DNA from: Asaia platycodi JCM 25414 | Lineage (GTDB): Bacteria; Pseudomonadota; Alphaproteobacteria; Acetobacterales; Acetobacteraceae | NCBI RefSeq assembly: GCF_000614545.1 | Contig: NZ_BAKW01000004.1 | Coordinates: 124,001-188,000, forward strand | Direction of reading: 5' to 3' | Length of the DNA: 64,000 bases | Shown: in pieces, positions 47,280-57,686 of the stretch | Layout: every line of letters begins with the position of its first letter | Numbering within the stretch: position 1 is the first letter of the stretch | Notes under the pieces: model-generated | What the model was told of the DNA's origin: nothing | Databases searched by the model: none | The model's input: the letters and a program-made list of their open reading frames with translations, nothing else | Translations under genes and position numbers: made by a program

Positions 47280-47975
47280 TCAGGCCTGATCGTCGAGCGC
47301 GTAACCGGCGGAGCGCACGGTACGCACATAATCCATCTCGTCATCCAGATTAAGCGCCCGGCGCAGGCGGCGGATATGCACATCGATCGTGCGCAGCTCG
47401 ACATGCACATTCGAGCCCCAGACCTTCTGCAGAAGATCTTCGCGCGAAAAGACGCGCCTCGGATGACGCATCAGGAATTCGAGCAGGCGGAATTCGGTCG
47501 GACCCAGCGTCAGGGCGCGGCCATTGCGTTCGGCACGATGAGTCTGCAAATCGAGCTGAAGATCGGCGAAATTCAGCACATTCTGCTTGACCGGCTGGGT
47601 GCGGCGCAGCAGCGCACGCAAACGGGCATCCAGCGCCTCGATGCTGCAGGGCTTGGCGATATAATCATCCGCCCCGCTATCGAGCCCGCGAATACTATCC
47701 TGCTCATCGGCGCGCGCCGTCAGCATCAGCACCGGCAGATCATGCAGCGAAGACGTGCCTCTGATGCGTCGGCAGAGATCGAGACCCGACATGCCCGGCA
47801 ACATCCAGTCGAGCACGATCGCATCGGGGCGCGCACGCGAGATGTGCTCCCAGGCCTGTTCTGCCTCGGGAAAAGCCGAGACGTCATAGCCCAGCTTGTC
47901 GAGATTATAGCGTATCATCAGCTGAAGAGACGGATCATCCTCAACGACAACGATCTTTACGAGTCCGCCGCTCAT
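47280..47975 (-). CDS. phoB: Phosphate regulon response regulator PhoB
   Basis: This 231-residue OmpR-type regulator has a receiver with VVEDDPSLQLMIRYNLDKLGYDVSAF, phospho-acceptor Asp in IVLDWMLPGMSG, and KPCSIEALDARLRALLRR. The winged helix has ALTLGPTEFRLLEFLMRHPRRVFSREDLLQKVWG and ELRTIDVHIRRLRRAL, a PhoB-specific recognition-helix pattern. Its start overlaps the phoU stop by 4 nt. It should activate pst genes by binding Pho boxes under phosphate limitation. Confidence 0.95.
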   Translation of the reverse strand: MSGGLVKIVVVEDDPSLQLMIRYNLDKLGYDVSAFPEAEQAWEHISRARPDAIVLDWMLPGMSGLDLCRRIRGTSSLHDLPVLMLTARADEQDSIRGLDSGADDYIAKPCSIEALDARLRALLRRTQPVKQNVLNFADLQLDLQTHRAERNGRALTLGPTEFRLLEFLMRHPRRVFSREDLLQKVWGSNVHVELRTIDVHIRRLRRALNLDDEMDYVRTVRSAGYALDDQA

Positions 47976-48688
47976 CGTGAAACCAGATCATCCCCGGCTG
48001 CAATACCACCGCGCGGACGCACGGCAGGCAGGTTTTCGCCTGTCACAGCGTAATAGACGCGCTCGGCAATATTTGTGGTGTGATCGCCGATACGCTCGAA
48101 ATTCTTCGCAATAAAAAGAAGATGCGTGCAGGGGCTGATATTGCGTGGGTCTTCCATCATATAGGTGACCAGCTCGCGGAACATCGCCGTGTAATACTCA
48201 TCTACCTCGCGATCAGCCTGCCAGACTTCGGTGGCGCGGTCGGCATCCTGCTGGGTCACGGCATCGATGACACGACGCAGATTTTCCTGCACCAGTCGGC
48301 CCATGCTGCGCAGACCCGAGAGCGAGATCTGACGATCAACCAGATCGAAACGCTGGCTGCGCCGGGCAATCGAGGCTGCATAATCGCCGATACGTTCAAG
48401 ATCGCCAGTGATCTTGAGCGCCGCCACGATCTCACGCAGATCGCCCGCCATCGGGCTACGCAGGGCGAGCAGACGGATAGCCAGGGCTTCGACATCGCGC
48501 TCGAGCATATCGACCTGCGGGTCCTGGGCGGGGGCCGCCTGGGCTGCGTCTTCGTCATGCTCGGTAACGGCGGCGACGGCCTGCGCCACCTGACTTTCGA
48601 CGATACCGCCCATACGCGCCATCATGGCGCGCATCCGGTCGAGTTCCTGCTCGTAGCTCTTGACGGTGTGGAGGCTGTCCGCTGGCAT
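47972..48688 (-). CDS. phoU: Phosphate transport regulator PhoU
   Basis: This 238-residue helical-bundle protein links the Pst transporter to PhoR signalling. Two related three-helix repeats are visible: SYEQELDRMRAMMARMGGIVESQV with ALRSPMAGDLREIVAALKITGDLERIGDYAASIARRS, and later DPRNISPCTHLLFIAKNFERIGDHTTNIAE. The E/DxxRxGD metal-binding patterns occur in both. It lies between pstB and phoB, overlapping phoB. Confidence 0.95.
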   Translation of the reverse strand: MPADSLHTVKSYEQELDRMRAMMARMGGIVESQVAQAVAAVTEHDEDAAQAAPAQDPQVDMLERDVEALAIRLLALRSPMAGDLREIVAALKITGDLERIGDYAASIARRSQRFDLVDRQISLSGLRSMGRLVQENLRRVIDAVTQQDADRATEVWQADREVDEYYTAMFRELVTYMMEDPRNISPCTHLLFIAKNFERIGDHTTNIAERVYYAVTGENLPAVRPRGGIAAGDDLVSR

Positions 48689-48719
48689 AATTGCTTGTCC
48701 CTACCCGCTTGGGGAAAAC

Positions 48720-49527
48720 TTAACCGAAACGCCCGGTGATATAATCTTGTGTCTGCTTCTGACGCGGATTGGTGAACATCCGGTCAGCGCTGTCCATTTC
48801 GATCAGGGAGCCGAGGTAAAAAAAACGCGACCTGATCGGCGCAACGTGCCGCCTGCTGCATGTTATGCGTCACGATAGCGATTGTGAAATCCTGTTTGAG
48901 CTCGTCGAGCAGCTCTTCGATGCGCGCGGTCGAAATCGGATCGAGCGCCGAAGTCGGTTCATCGAGAAGGAGAACTTCGGGCTTGGTCGCAATGCTGCGC
49001 GCAATGCACAGGCGCTGCTGCTGACCGCCGGACATGCCCCCTGCTGGCTCTTTCAGACGGTCACGCACTTCTTTCCACAGCGCCACGCGGGTCAGCACGT
49101 CTTCGACACGCGCATCCATCTCGGAGCGTGAAAGCTTTTCGTGCAGACGAACACCGAATGCGATGTTGTCATAGATCGACATCGGGAACGGCGTCGGCTT
49201 CTGGAAAACCATGCCGATGCGTGACCGCAGCCTGTTGAGATCCAGCGCAGGGTCGAGAATATTTGCGCCATCGAAAAGAACCGATCCCGTTGCCTTCTGG
49301 CCCGGATAGAGATCGTACATGCGGTTGAAAATGCGCAGAAGCGTGGATTTGCCACAGCCTGACGGGCCGATCATGGCGGTGACGTTCTGCTTGCGGAAAT
49401 CCATGGTAATGGATTTGAGCGCCTGTTTCTCACCGTAATAGAAATCCAGCTCACGCACGGCGAGAGCGGCCTCTGGCGAGGCGGCGTTCTTCGACGAGAG
49501 AGAGATATCCTGCAGGGCTTCGCTCAT
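48720..49527 (-). CDS. pstB: Phosphate ABC transporter ATP-binding protein PstB (C-terminal frameshift)
   Basis: PstB is about 268 residues after repair. It has Walker [35 protein letters not shown], signature [16 protein letters not shown], Walker [16 protein letters not shown] and the H-loop [18 protein letters not shown]. In a run of eight A (plus strand, near 48818-48826) one base too many shifts the frame; removing it gives [34 protein letters not shown]. This is one of the few apparent insertions in the window. Confidence 0.94.
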
Positions 49528-49546
49528 GAGCGTAACGTCCTCTTGC

Positions 49547-50416
49547 TTATGACTGTTTGCTGCGGAAGCCGAACCGCACGATGATGTTGATGCTGAGAAC
49601 GCCCATCGTGACCAGCAGCGCGCCGGTCCAGGCGAGGCGTACCCAGTCGTCATAGGACGCGCCAGCATATTGGTAGATGGCAATCGGTAGGCTCGCCATG
49701 GGTTTGTTGAGGCTGAAAGACCAGTTCTGATTGCCCAGAGAGGTGAACAGAAGCGGCGCGGTCTCGCCGCTGACGCGCGCCAGCGCCAGAAGGATGCCGG
49801 TCAGTACGCCCGGCAGGGCCGAACGCAGACAGAGAAACAGCACCACACGCCAATGCGGCGCGCCGAGTGCCGAACCCGCCTCGCGCATCGCAACAGGCAC
49901 GAGGCGTAGCATGTCTTCGGTCGTGCGCACGATGATGGGCACGGCCAGAATGGCAAGCGCCACAGACCCGGCGAGACCGGAGAAATGACCAAATGGCGCG
50001 ACGAGCACGAGATAGACGAACAGACCGATCAGGATTGACGGTGCCGAAAGCAGCACGTCGGAGACGAACCGGACCGACGTCGCAAATTTCGAGCCATTGC
50101 CGAATTCAGAGAGATAGATACCGCAGCCCAGACCGATGGGGGTCGCGATAATGAGTGCCACAGCCGTCTGGATGAGACTGCCAAGAATGGCATTGGCGAG
50201 ACCGCCATTGCTGCCGGGCGGGCCCATCGGGTGGATCAGTGCCGCGATAGACAGACCGGCGAGGCCGTTCCAGAGTAGTGTCCACAGGATCGAGGCCAGA
50301 GCGAGCACGAGAAGACCCGTGGCTGCAAAGCTCATGGCCGTTGCCAGACGATCCATCACCAAACGTTGCGTGGCGCGCGGATCCTTGCGCCAGCCCTCTC
50401 CCATGGTCTTGCTCAT
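49547..50416 (-). CDS. pstA: Phosphate ABC transporter permease PstA
   Basis: This 289-residue permease has six membrane segments. PstA-type motifs include [49 protein letters not shown], and the EAA loop [51 protein letters not shown]. It overlaps the pstC stop by 4 nt and is followed 19 nt later by pstB. The frame is intact. Confidence 0.95.
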   Translation of the reverse strand: MSKTMGEGWRKDPRATQRLVMDRLATAMSFAATGLLVLALASILWTLLWNGLAGLSIAALIHPMGPPGSNGGLANAILGSLIQTAVALIIATPIGLGCGIYLSEFGNGSKFATSVRFVSDVLLSAPSILIGLFVYLVLVAPFGHFSGLAGSVALAILAVPIIVRTTEDMLRLVPVAMREAGSALGAPHWRVVLFLCLRSALPGVLTGILLALARVSGETAPLLFTSLGNQNWSFSLNKPMASLPIAIYQYAGASYDDWVRLAWTGALLVTMGVLSINIIVRFGFRSKQS

Positions 50417-51386
50417 GCTTTTTTCTCCCGCAGCAGCCAGCGTGCAATCGCAAGGTCGTGAAGGAAAGCAGCATCAGAATGAAGCCGAGCGCCAACAGGG
50501 AGGACAGTTTGAGGCTGCCTGCGGCGCTCTCTGGAAATTCGAGCGCGACCAACGAGGCTACCGTGTTGCGCGGGGCAAAGAGCGACCAGCCGATCGTATT
50601 GGCGTTGCCGATCACGAAGGTAACGGCCATGGTTTCACCAAGGGCACGGCCCATACCCAGCACCACGCCACCGATCATGCCGGCCCGCGACCAGGGAACG
50701 ATGACCCGCCGCATGACCTCCCAGCGCGTGGCACCCAGCCCGTAGGCACTCTCCTTGAGCATGGGGGGCATGACAGCAAACACGTCACGCATGACTGCCG
50801 TGACAAAAGGCGTGATCATGACCGCCAGTACGATACCGCCCGTCAGAAGGCCGTAGCCGAACGGTGCACCGTGCACGAGCCAGCGAATGCCCGGCACATG
50901 GCCGAAATGATGACGAAAGAAGGGCTGCACATGCTGCGCCATGAAGGGCACGACAATGAAGAAACCCCACATGCCGAAAATGATGGACGGCACGGCAGCA
51001 AGAAGCTGCACGGCTGTGCCCACCACACCGGCCACCATCGGTGGCGCGATATTGGTCAGCCAGAAGGCGGCCCCGAAGGCCAGAGGCACACCGATCAGAA
51101 CGGCGATCAGCGTCGAACCGATCGTACCGAAAACTGGCGCGAGCGCACCGTATTCGTTGGTGACCGGGTTCCAGATATCGCGAATGACGAAAGACGGACC
51201 GAAGGTGCTGAAGGCCTTGCTGCCACCGAATGCCATGGTGAGAACGAGCCCGCCAAGCGAAACAAGAACCAGCAGGGCGCAGGCAGCGACAAGCAGCCGA
51301 AAGAGGCGATCGCCCTTCCAGAATGGAATTTTACGGGCTTCCTGTATCGGTGCAGGCTGGGTCCGCGGAGCGGCAGCGCTAGTCAT
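50413..51386 (-). CDS. pstC: Phosphate ABC transporter permease PstC (one-base frameshift)
   Basis: PstC is about 324 residues after repair. TM1 is LLVAACALLVLVSLGGLVLTMAFGG; PstC motifs include NPVTNEYGALAPVFGTIGSTLIAVLIGVPLAFG, the loop LKESAYGLGATRWEVMRRVIVPWSRAGMIGGVVLGMGRALGETMAV and GNANTIGWSLFAPRNTVASLVA. One missing base near 50449 hides the last residues ([10 protein letters not shown]). ATG at 51386 is chosen to match the family N-terminus. It is the first gene of pstCAB-phoU-phoBR. Confidence 0.93.
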
Positions 51387-51500
51387 TCGGTCGGTACGTC
51401 CTGGCTCAGACAAGAAGTAAATCAGGTCAACAAGGCACCATGTGCCAGTCTGTCGTGTAGCTTCCCCGTCACGATGAGACAACAAGCCTCGCCAATCAGG

Positions 51501-51522
51501 TGACATGAATATTTCATGACAC
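51501..51522 (-). promoter_or_regulatory. Candidate Pho box upstream of pstC
   Basis: On the minus strand GTGTCAT-GAAA-TATTCAT-GTCA reads as two 7-mers with an 11-bp period. The first matches 6 of 7 bases of the E. coli CTGTCAT half-site; the second is weaker. It lies about 115 bp upstream of pstC, as expected for PhoB activation, and also contains the inverted repeat CATGAA-TAT-TTCATG. The phoB gene is in the same locus. Confidence 0.55.
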
Positions 51523-51524
51523 GA

Positions 51525-52493
51525 TCAAAACTGTCGGCCTTCCGCCCAGCCGTGCAGGAAAAAATGCATCAACGGCCCAAGGGGCCAGCCTTTCACGTCC
51601 TGATGGAACTTCCGATAGGCGCTGCCGGACCAGGGCTTCGCGATCTGCCTGTCTCGCAACAGGGCGGGAGCGTTATCAAGATGCACAGGTAACGCGGACG
51701 CTGCTTTGGCCCAAGGCAGATAGAGATGAAGCATGCCGTCATAGCGCGACAGGTAATGCGTCTCGTCTTCGAGCAGGATATCGACGAGGTGGCGCCCCGG
51801 AAGATTGGGCGTGGCAGCGTAGCGCATGAGGGCAGCGCGATCATTCGGGTCGAGCAGGGAATTGGAGAGCTTCGCCCGTGCTCGGCGCTGCATCTCCTCA
51901 AACTCATGATTATGCCAGTGCAGATAGGAAAAACGTGTCAGGGCATAACCGGGGGCGAGGCGGGAGGACGGGTTGTGCTGGCCATTATCGACGACAGCAA
52001 TGCTGCGCGCAGGCAGCAGGCCCTTGATGAACGCGGTGTCGAGTGCAAACCACCCAGGCTGCGAGGGGATATTGAAGAGCGAGCTGCCGATGCGCAACGC
52101 CCGTTTTTCGCCAAGATGAGACGCGAACTCCTCCAGGATACGGTCCCGGCTTGTCGAGAGTCCCTCATCGCCGATGACGACGAGGAACTCGTCGCAATCG
52201 ACCGGCAGGGCAAAATCATAGACCTCGGTGTCGTCCCACAACCTGATCTGCTCGGCAAAATGCAGCCCCTTGCCGTGAAAATCAGACGGATCATCCCGGT
52301 CACGCCTTACCGTAGCGCCACACCGCTCTGCCTGTACCAGGAGATGCAGCGTAAGGGGGTCATGCGAACCGTTATCGAAAATTGTCAGGTTTTCAAAACC
52401 GAAAATTCGGCCGTAATACGAAAGCCACGCCATGAGCATAGGGCCTTCATCGCGCTGCATCATGACGATGCGTATTGTGGTCAGGGGCGTCAT
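51525..52493 (-). CDS. Glycosyltransferase family 2-like protein
   Basis: This 322-residue GT-A fold enzyme begins TTIRIVMMQRDEGPMLMAWLSYYGRIFGFENLTIFDNGSHD, the pattern of the GT2/GT92-like group. The DxD-type metal site is VDCDEFLVV. A WHNHEFEEMQRRARAKL segment follows. No signal peptide or membrane helix is seen, so it is probably cytosolic and acts on a surface polysaccharide or protein. It is divergent from a larger glycosyltransferase across 119 bp. The frame is intact. Confidence 0.8.
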   Translation of the reverse strand: MTPLTTIRIVMMQRDEGPMLMAWLSYYGRIFGFENLTIFDNGSHDPLTLHLLVQAERCGATVRRDRDDPSDFHGKGLHFAEQIRLWDDTEVYDFALPVDCDEFLVVIGDEGLSTSRDRILEEFASHLGEKRALRIGSSLFNIPSQPGWFALDTAFIKGLLPARSIAVVDNGQHNPSSRLAPGYALTRFSYLHWHNHEFEEMQRRARAKLSNSLLDPNDRAALMRYAATPNLPGRHLVDILLEDETHYLSRYDGMLHLYLPWAKAASALPVHLDNAPALLRDRQIAKPWSGSAYRKFHQDVKGWPLGPLMHFFLHGWAEGRQF

Positions 52494-52612
52494 GAATGAA
52501 GCCTATGAGAGCAAGGTCGGGGCATTAATCTAGCCATAAAGACGGAACTGCTGCATTTCAGCATGCAACGACATAAAACGGTTTTCGATCCGATCGGCAC
52601 GAAAGACAGAAT

Positions 52613-55116
52613 ATGCACGCTGCCCCAACCAACAGCCCGTTCATCGGTTATAGCGATGGTCTTCAAAAAGAAATCCTGATCGGATGGGCCGTGAACCGGC
52701 TTGATCCAAACACGCCAGCGCGCCTACATATTCTAATCGATGGACAGGAAATTGCTCAAATCCTGGCAGATCAATCGCGCAGTGACGTACAAACAGCTCT
52801 GAAAATGCCCCATGACAAGGTGGGGTTCACGTTTCCCATCCCCTCCAAATTCATGGATGGAAAAGAACATGACATTTCAATACGTCTGCCGGATCGTACC
52901 GCCTTACCTATAGCCGATGAAACTGTACCATCAGGAAAAACACTGGTTCACAAATTTACTATAGAATCCAGACCCGAATACACAAGTTGCGTTGATGGAA
53001 TCAAGCAGGGCGCTCTCAAGGGCTGGATCCTGCAGAAAATGCCGGGCGAGAAAGAATGGCGTGGCGACTGCGTGGTTTCGGTCTCGGCCAATGGCGTTCT
53101 CGTGGCGCAGGTCAAAGCCGATCGTTATCGCGGCGACGTGGCGGCAGCCGTCGGTTGTAATCCGAATTGTGGCTTCGATATCCCTATCCCGCAACGCTTT
53201 CGTGGCTCGTCGCCCCGCAGCTTCTCTGTGAAGGTCCTGCCCGAGGGCGAGGAACTCATGGGGAGCCCGTTCACCAGCTCCATCGCCGATGATGCGCTCG
53301 AAACCCGCCTGCTCGATATCGCGGAAACCATCGACAAGCTGCATCGCGAGCTGACGAAGCTTCGCACGGAAATACGCAGCGCCATCCCTCAGGCAGGCTA
53401 TAATCTCGGCAATTACGACCGCTGGGCGTCGCTCTATTACGCCGCATTGCGCGAGCGAACGGCGATGCTGCGCATCAAGGCGCCGATCGCAGAAGAAGCA
53501 CTCGTCACCGTTCTCTGCCCGACATACAAACCGCTCAAAGCCGACTACGTGACGGCCATCAACTCGGTCATCAGCCAGACCTGGCGCAACTGGGAGCTCA
53601 TCCTGATCGACGACGGGATGGTCTGCCCCCAGACCACAGCCTGATGCAGGATTTCGCAGCGAAGGACAGCCGCATCCGAGTTCTGCCGCTCAAGAAGAAT
53701 CTCGGCATTTCGGGCGCTACCAATGAGGGGATGAAAGCGGCAAAAGGGCAATATACGGTCTTCTTCGACCATGACGACATGATGGTCGATGTCGCGCTCG
53801 AAACCATGATGCGCAAGATGCAGGAGACCGGCGCCCTTCTGCTTTATTCGGATGAAGACAAGGTCGATCAGGCCAATAACTGGCAATCACCCAACTTCAA
53901 GCCGGATTTCAACTACCGCTATCTGCTGGGCTGCAATTACATCTGTCATCTGACCATGATCCAGACCGCTACCATGCATGAGGTCGGGCTTTTGCGAGCA
54001 GAATATGACGGGGCTCAGGATCACGATTTCATTCTACGCGCCTGCGAGATCCTGCCCCATGAGAAGATCGCTCATGTGCCTGAGCTGCTCTATCACTGGC
54101 GCATGACTCCCAATTCGACGGCGGTGACGGTTGGCAACAAGAATTATGCCATAGCGGCCGGGGTGAAGGCCGTCTCGGATCATCTCACACGGCGCGGCTA
54201 CAAGGCGGATGTTTCCTCCATCAACGGGCTGACGCTCTATCGCGTGGACTGGCGCCTGACCGACACCCCGTCTGTCTCGATCATCATCCCGTTCAAGGAT
54301 CAGATCGACATCACCCAGCGCTGTGTCGAAGCGCTGCTGGAGCATACAGATTACGCCAACTTCGAAATCGTTCTGGTCGATAACTGGTCGGTCACGCCTC
54401 AAGCGCGAATCTTCATGGAAGAATTCGGCGCTCGCAAGAGTATCCGCTTTCTGACCATCGAAGAGCCCTTCAACTACTCACGCCTCAACAATATTGCGGC
54501 GCAGACCTGTCAGTCGGATTATCTGCTTTTTCTGAACAACGACGTTTTCGTCGAGCAGAAGAACTGGCTGCGCCTGATGATGAACGAAGCGCTTGCGGGC
54601 GATCGAGTGGCCGCTATAGGGGCAAGGCTGCTTTACCCCAACAGGACCATCCAGCATGCCGGTGTCGTCGTCGGCCCGACTGGCGTGGGCGCTCATGCCC
54701 ATCGCGGCTGCGGTCCCGAGGATTATGGCTATATCGGGCGTATTCTTCTCAGCCATGAAGTAACCGCCGTGACAGCCGCCTGCATGCTGGTGCGCCGCGA
54801 GATATTCGAAGAAGTCGGGTGCTTCGATGAAGAGGGCCTGAAAATTGCCTATAACGATGTCGATCTTTGCCTCAGAATCCGCTCTGCCGGATACCGCATC
54901 ATCTATTGCGCCGAAGCCGTAGCCGACCATCATGAGAGCCTGACACGCGGCTCTGACGATGTACCCGAGCAGGAGGCGCGCTTCTTCGAAGAGGGACAGG
55001 TCATGCAAAAACGCTGGGCCGGTCAGGCGATTTACGAACGCGACCCGGCCTATCCGCGCTTCTTCACGGTCGACCTGCAGCCGTTCTTCGATCTGGTCGA
55101 CCCGCGGAGCACATAA
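52613..55116 (+). CDS. Multidomain glycosyltransferase: tandem N-terminal repeat plus two GT2 domains (one-base frameshift)
   Basis: The protein is about 834 residues after repair. Residues 10-100 and 123-218 are two copies of the same unknown domain (each with DGL/DGI, a GW, a DV and GF-FPIP/GFDIPIP at 114-116 residue spacing). The first GT2 domain (from about 300) has VTVLCPTYKPLKADYVTAINSVISQTWRNWELILIDDG, then YTVFFDHDDMM. The second has SVSIIIPFKDQIDITQRCVEALLEHTDYANFEIVLVD, FLNNDVFVE and IAYNDVDLCLRIRSAGY. One missing base near 53617 explains the break. A role in O-antigen or capsule synthesis is likely. Confidence 0.88.
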
Positions 55117-55141
55117 AAAAGGGGGCCAAGCCCCCTTTTTT
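55115..55141. terminator. Bidirectional intrinsic terminator after the large glycosyltransferase
   Basis: GGGGGC (55121-55126) pairs with GCCCCC (55130-55135) around CAA. Six A precede the stem and a run of T follows it. It lies between convergent genes and can serve both strands. Confidence 0.9.
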
Positions 55142-56365
55142 ACACGCCTGGCGGCATATTTTTACGTGACTTGAACTCTTCGGCGATGCTGATCAGATAG
55201 ATCACGAAACCGCCGAGAGAGAGCGCAAGCCCTACCCAGCCGACCGAGGTCCAGCCAAGCCCGGCCGAAATGGCCAGACCGCCCAGCCATGGCCCTACGG
55301 CATTCGCAATGTTGAACGCGCTCTGATTGAGGGCAGCTGCCAACCCCTCGGCCCCGACCGCGACGGTCAGCAAACGGGCCGATACGATGGTCGCTAAACC
55401 GCCACTTGCGCCGATCATGAAGACATTGATCGCAAGCGGGATGAATTTATGCGAAGCCTCAGGGAAGCCAGCCATCGCTGCAGCACCCATCAGCAATACG
55501 CCAGCAAGGGTCGGCATCATCTTGTGATCGGCCAGCCACGCGCAGACGAGCGTACCGATCGTCATGCCGACGCCGAAAACAGCCAGCATGATCGGCACAT
55601 AGGATTCCGGCACCTTCGTCACATGAATCATGATCGAGGCGAGGTACGTGTAAACACAGAAGACGCTGCCGAAGCGACCGCGCCGATCGCGAGCGTCAAC
55701 CAGACCTGCTTGATCTTGAGAGCCGTAAATTCGTTCAGGATGCTGGCATCCTTCTTTGGCGCGTCTTTCGGCGCGAAGAGAACGATCAACAGCGACGTGC
55801 AAAGCGCGAGAAACGCAATCAGAGCAAAGGCCCAGCGCCAGCCGATAAGCTGCCCGATCCCATTCGCCAGAGGAACGCCCCCGATTGTGGCAATCGTCAG
55901 GCCGAGGATGACACGCCCCACGGCCTGCGATCGCTTGTTGGGAGGCACAAGAGATGAGGCCAGAATGCTGGCAATACCGAAATAGGCCCCATGAGGCAGG
56001 CCGCTGATGAACCGGCAGGCGAGGAAGACCAAATAATTGGGCGCAATCGCGCTCAAACCGTTACCCAGCATGTAGAAAAGCATCATGCTGATCAGCATGG
56101 TACGTCGGCTGATACCGGCGCTGAACAGAGCGATGGTCGGCGCGCCTATGCACACACCTGCGGCATAGAGCACAATCGCATGACCCGCCTCGGGGTCGCT
56201 CACTCCGAATGTGTGGGCGATCATGGGCACAAGACTCATCGCGGCAAATTCTGCCGTGCCGATTGCAAAGGCGCCCAAGCCCAGACTAAAAAATATGATA
56301 CGTATATCACGCACCGACCGAGCCAGATCGCCAGATCTCAAGCCGCTCATGCCAACCTCAGCCAT
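55140..56365 (-). CDS. MFS transporter, DHA1 family (one-base frameshift)
   Basis: This 12-TM major facilitator is about 408 residues after repair, of the AraJ/NepI/YdhP-like drug and sugar exporter group. The N-terminal half shows the group motif LGLGAFAIGTAEFAAMSLVPMIA and GLPHGAYFGIASILASSLVPPNKRSQAVGRVILGLTIATIGGVPLA. The C-terminal half (YTYLASIMIHVTKVPESYVPIMLAVFGVGMTIG, then QSAFNIANAVGPWLGGLAISAGLGWTSVGWVGL) is in the next frame after one missing base near 55655. Substrate unknown. Confidence 0.88.
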
Positions 56366-56398
56366 TCTCTAAATTGTCATCTTGAATCAGGCGCGCCC

Positions 56399-56776
56399 AT
56401 GGAAATCACCGCCAACCCCGAGACGATTGCTGCCCTTACCCTAGCTTCGGACCAATACGAAGAGGCTTTGGCGCAAAATGACGTCGCAACACTCGACGCC
56501 CTGTTCTGCGACGTCCCGAACGTGATCCGCCTCGGCGCTACCGAAAATCTGTTCGGCCCCGAGGAGATCGCCGTTTTCCGCCGCCATCGGACCGGAGGCG
56601 CCCCGCCACGCGAGCGCCTGAGACGAGAAATCGTCGCTCTGGGGGCTCATGCGGGCAGCGTCACGATCATCTTCAAAAATCTGCGAACGAACCAGACCGG
56701 CCGACAGAGCCAGACCTGGATTCGGCAAAACGACACCTGGCGCGTGTTGATTGCACATGTGTCTTTCCTTGTCTGA
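56399..56776 (+). CDS. AtzH-like (DUF3225, NTF2-fold) protein
   Basis: The 125-residue protein has the small alpha+beta cone fold pattern: ASDQYEEALAQNDVATLDALFCDVPNVIRLGATENLFGPEEIAVFRRHRTGGAPPRERLRREIV, ending QSQTWIRQNDTWRVLIAHVSFL. This matches the AtzH-like/DUF3225 family, often found with amidases or allophanate/oxalurate metabolism. No such gene is adjacent here. It is divergent from the MFS exporter with a 33-bp gap. A start at 56399 places the family N-terminus correctly. Confidence 0.78.
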   Translation: MEITANPETIAALTLASDQYEEALAQNDVATLDALFCDVPNVIRLGATENLFGPEEIAVFRRHRTGGAPPRERLRREIVALGAHAGSVTIIFKNLRTNQTGRQSQTWIRQNDTWRVLIAHVSFLV

Positions 56777-56859
56777 GCACGAAACCGACCCATATCATGG
56801 ACGTTCCATCGTCATCGCTTTCTGCGAATGTCCGATAGCCAAATCGTAAGGGTGAAACC

Positions 56860-57396
56860 ATGACAACGAAACATGCGATGCACACGACACAGAATGCTCT
56901 CAAGTCGAATGCAAAGACCGTCTCGATCGAGACACTGAATGCACGCCTCGCCGATCTAATCGATCTGGCACTGATCACCAAGCAGGCCCACTGGAACCTC
57001 AAGGGCCCGCAGTTCATCGGTGTTCACGAAATGCTCGATGGCTTCCGTGACAGCGTTGATAATCTGGTTGACGAAGTTGCAGAACGCGCCGTTCAGCTCG
57101 GCGGCACGGCCTATGGCACGACGCAGGATGTGACCAAGAAATCAGCCTGTGCGCCCTACCCGACCGATATCTACAAGATCGCCGACCACATCTCGGCGCT
57201 GATCGACCGCTATGCGACGGTCGCGAATAACGTGCGCGCTGCAATCGACATTACCGATGAAGCTGGTGACGCCGATACAGCCGATCTGTTTACCGAAGCC
57301 TCGCGTGCCCTCGACAAGCATCTCTGGTTCCTTGAGGCTCATACGCAGGAGCCGACCGGTCAGATGCGCGACGGCGACCACAGTGGCGCCCGTTAA
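56860..57396 (+). CDS. dps: Dps family DNA-binding ferroxidase
   Basis: This 178-residue Dps protects DNA and stores iron during oxidative stress. The ferroxidase site residues lie in DLALITKQAHWNLKGPQFIGVHEMLDGFRDSVDNLVDEVAERA (His and Asp/Glu of the dinuclear site between subunits). A Lys-rich N-terminal tail (MTTKHAMHTTQNALKSNAK) fits non-specific DNA binding. A strong terminator follows. Its location near ahpC/oxyR-type genes is within 7 kb but on separate units. The frame is intact. Confidence 0.95.
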   Translation: MTTKHAMHTTQNALKSNAKTVSIETLNARLADLIDLALITKQAHWNLKGPQFIGVHEMLDGFRDSVDNLVDEVAERAVQLGGTAYGTTQDVTKKSACAPYPTDIYKIADHISALIDRYATVANNVRAAIDITDEAGDADTADLFTEASRALDKHLWFLEAHTQEPTGQMRDGDHSGAR

Positions 57397-57433
57397 ACGC
57401 GACCTGCTTTGAAATAGCTTACAGGACGTGAAG

Positions 57434-57469
57434 ATCTCTGCTTCCAATTGGAGGCAGAGATTTTTTTTT
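57434..57469 (+). terminator. Intrinsic terminator of dps
   Basis: ATCTCTGCTTCC (57434-57445) pairs with GGAGGCAGAGAT (57450-57461) around AATT, with one G.T pair, followed by nine T. A textbook terminator 38 nt after the dps stop. Confidence 0.95.
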
Positions 57470-57686
57470 GACTTTTTATTCAGAAAACCTTTCCGAAAAA
57501 ACGGAAAATTCTCCTGATTATTTCATTATTTAAAACACAATCCTGATCGTTGATGTATTTTAACGATTGAACGGAACTTTTATCGATAAAACCCAAAAAA
57601 TGACGTAACTGTAAATTATGAGAGCGGTACTTTAACGACATAACCCTCCTAGCGCCCCAGGGCTGTCAACATGAGGGTGAAACATT
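57470..57686 (+). promoter_or_regulatory. AT-rich promoter region of the secreted repeat protein
   Basis: This 217-bp region is far more AT-rich than the rest of the window. It contains a small inverted repeat, TTTCCG-N6-CGGAAA (57490-57507), and ends with a GAGGGTGA ribosome-binding site before the ATG. Such AT-rich upstream DNA is typical of genes silenced by nucleoid proteins or of recent acquisition. Confidence 0.45.

Noticed and set aside
57470-57686. Phage or insertion-sequence boundary in the AT-rich region
   Set aside because: No terminal repeats, target duplications, integrase or transposase sequence was seen.
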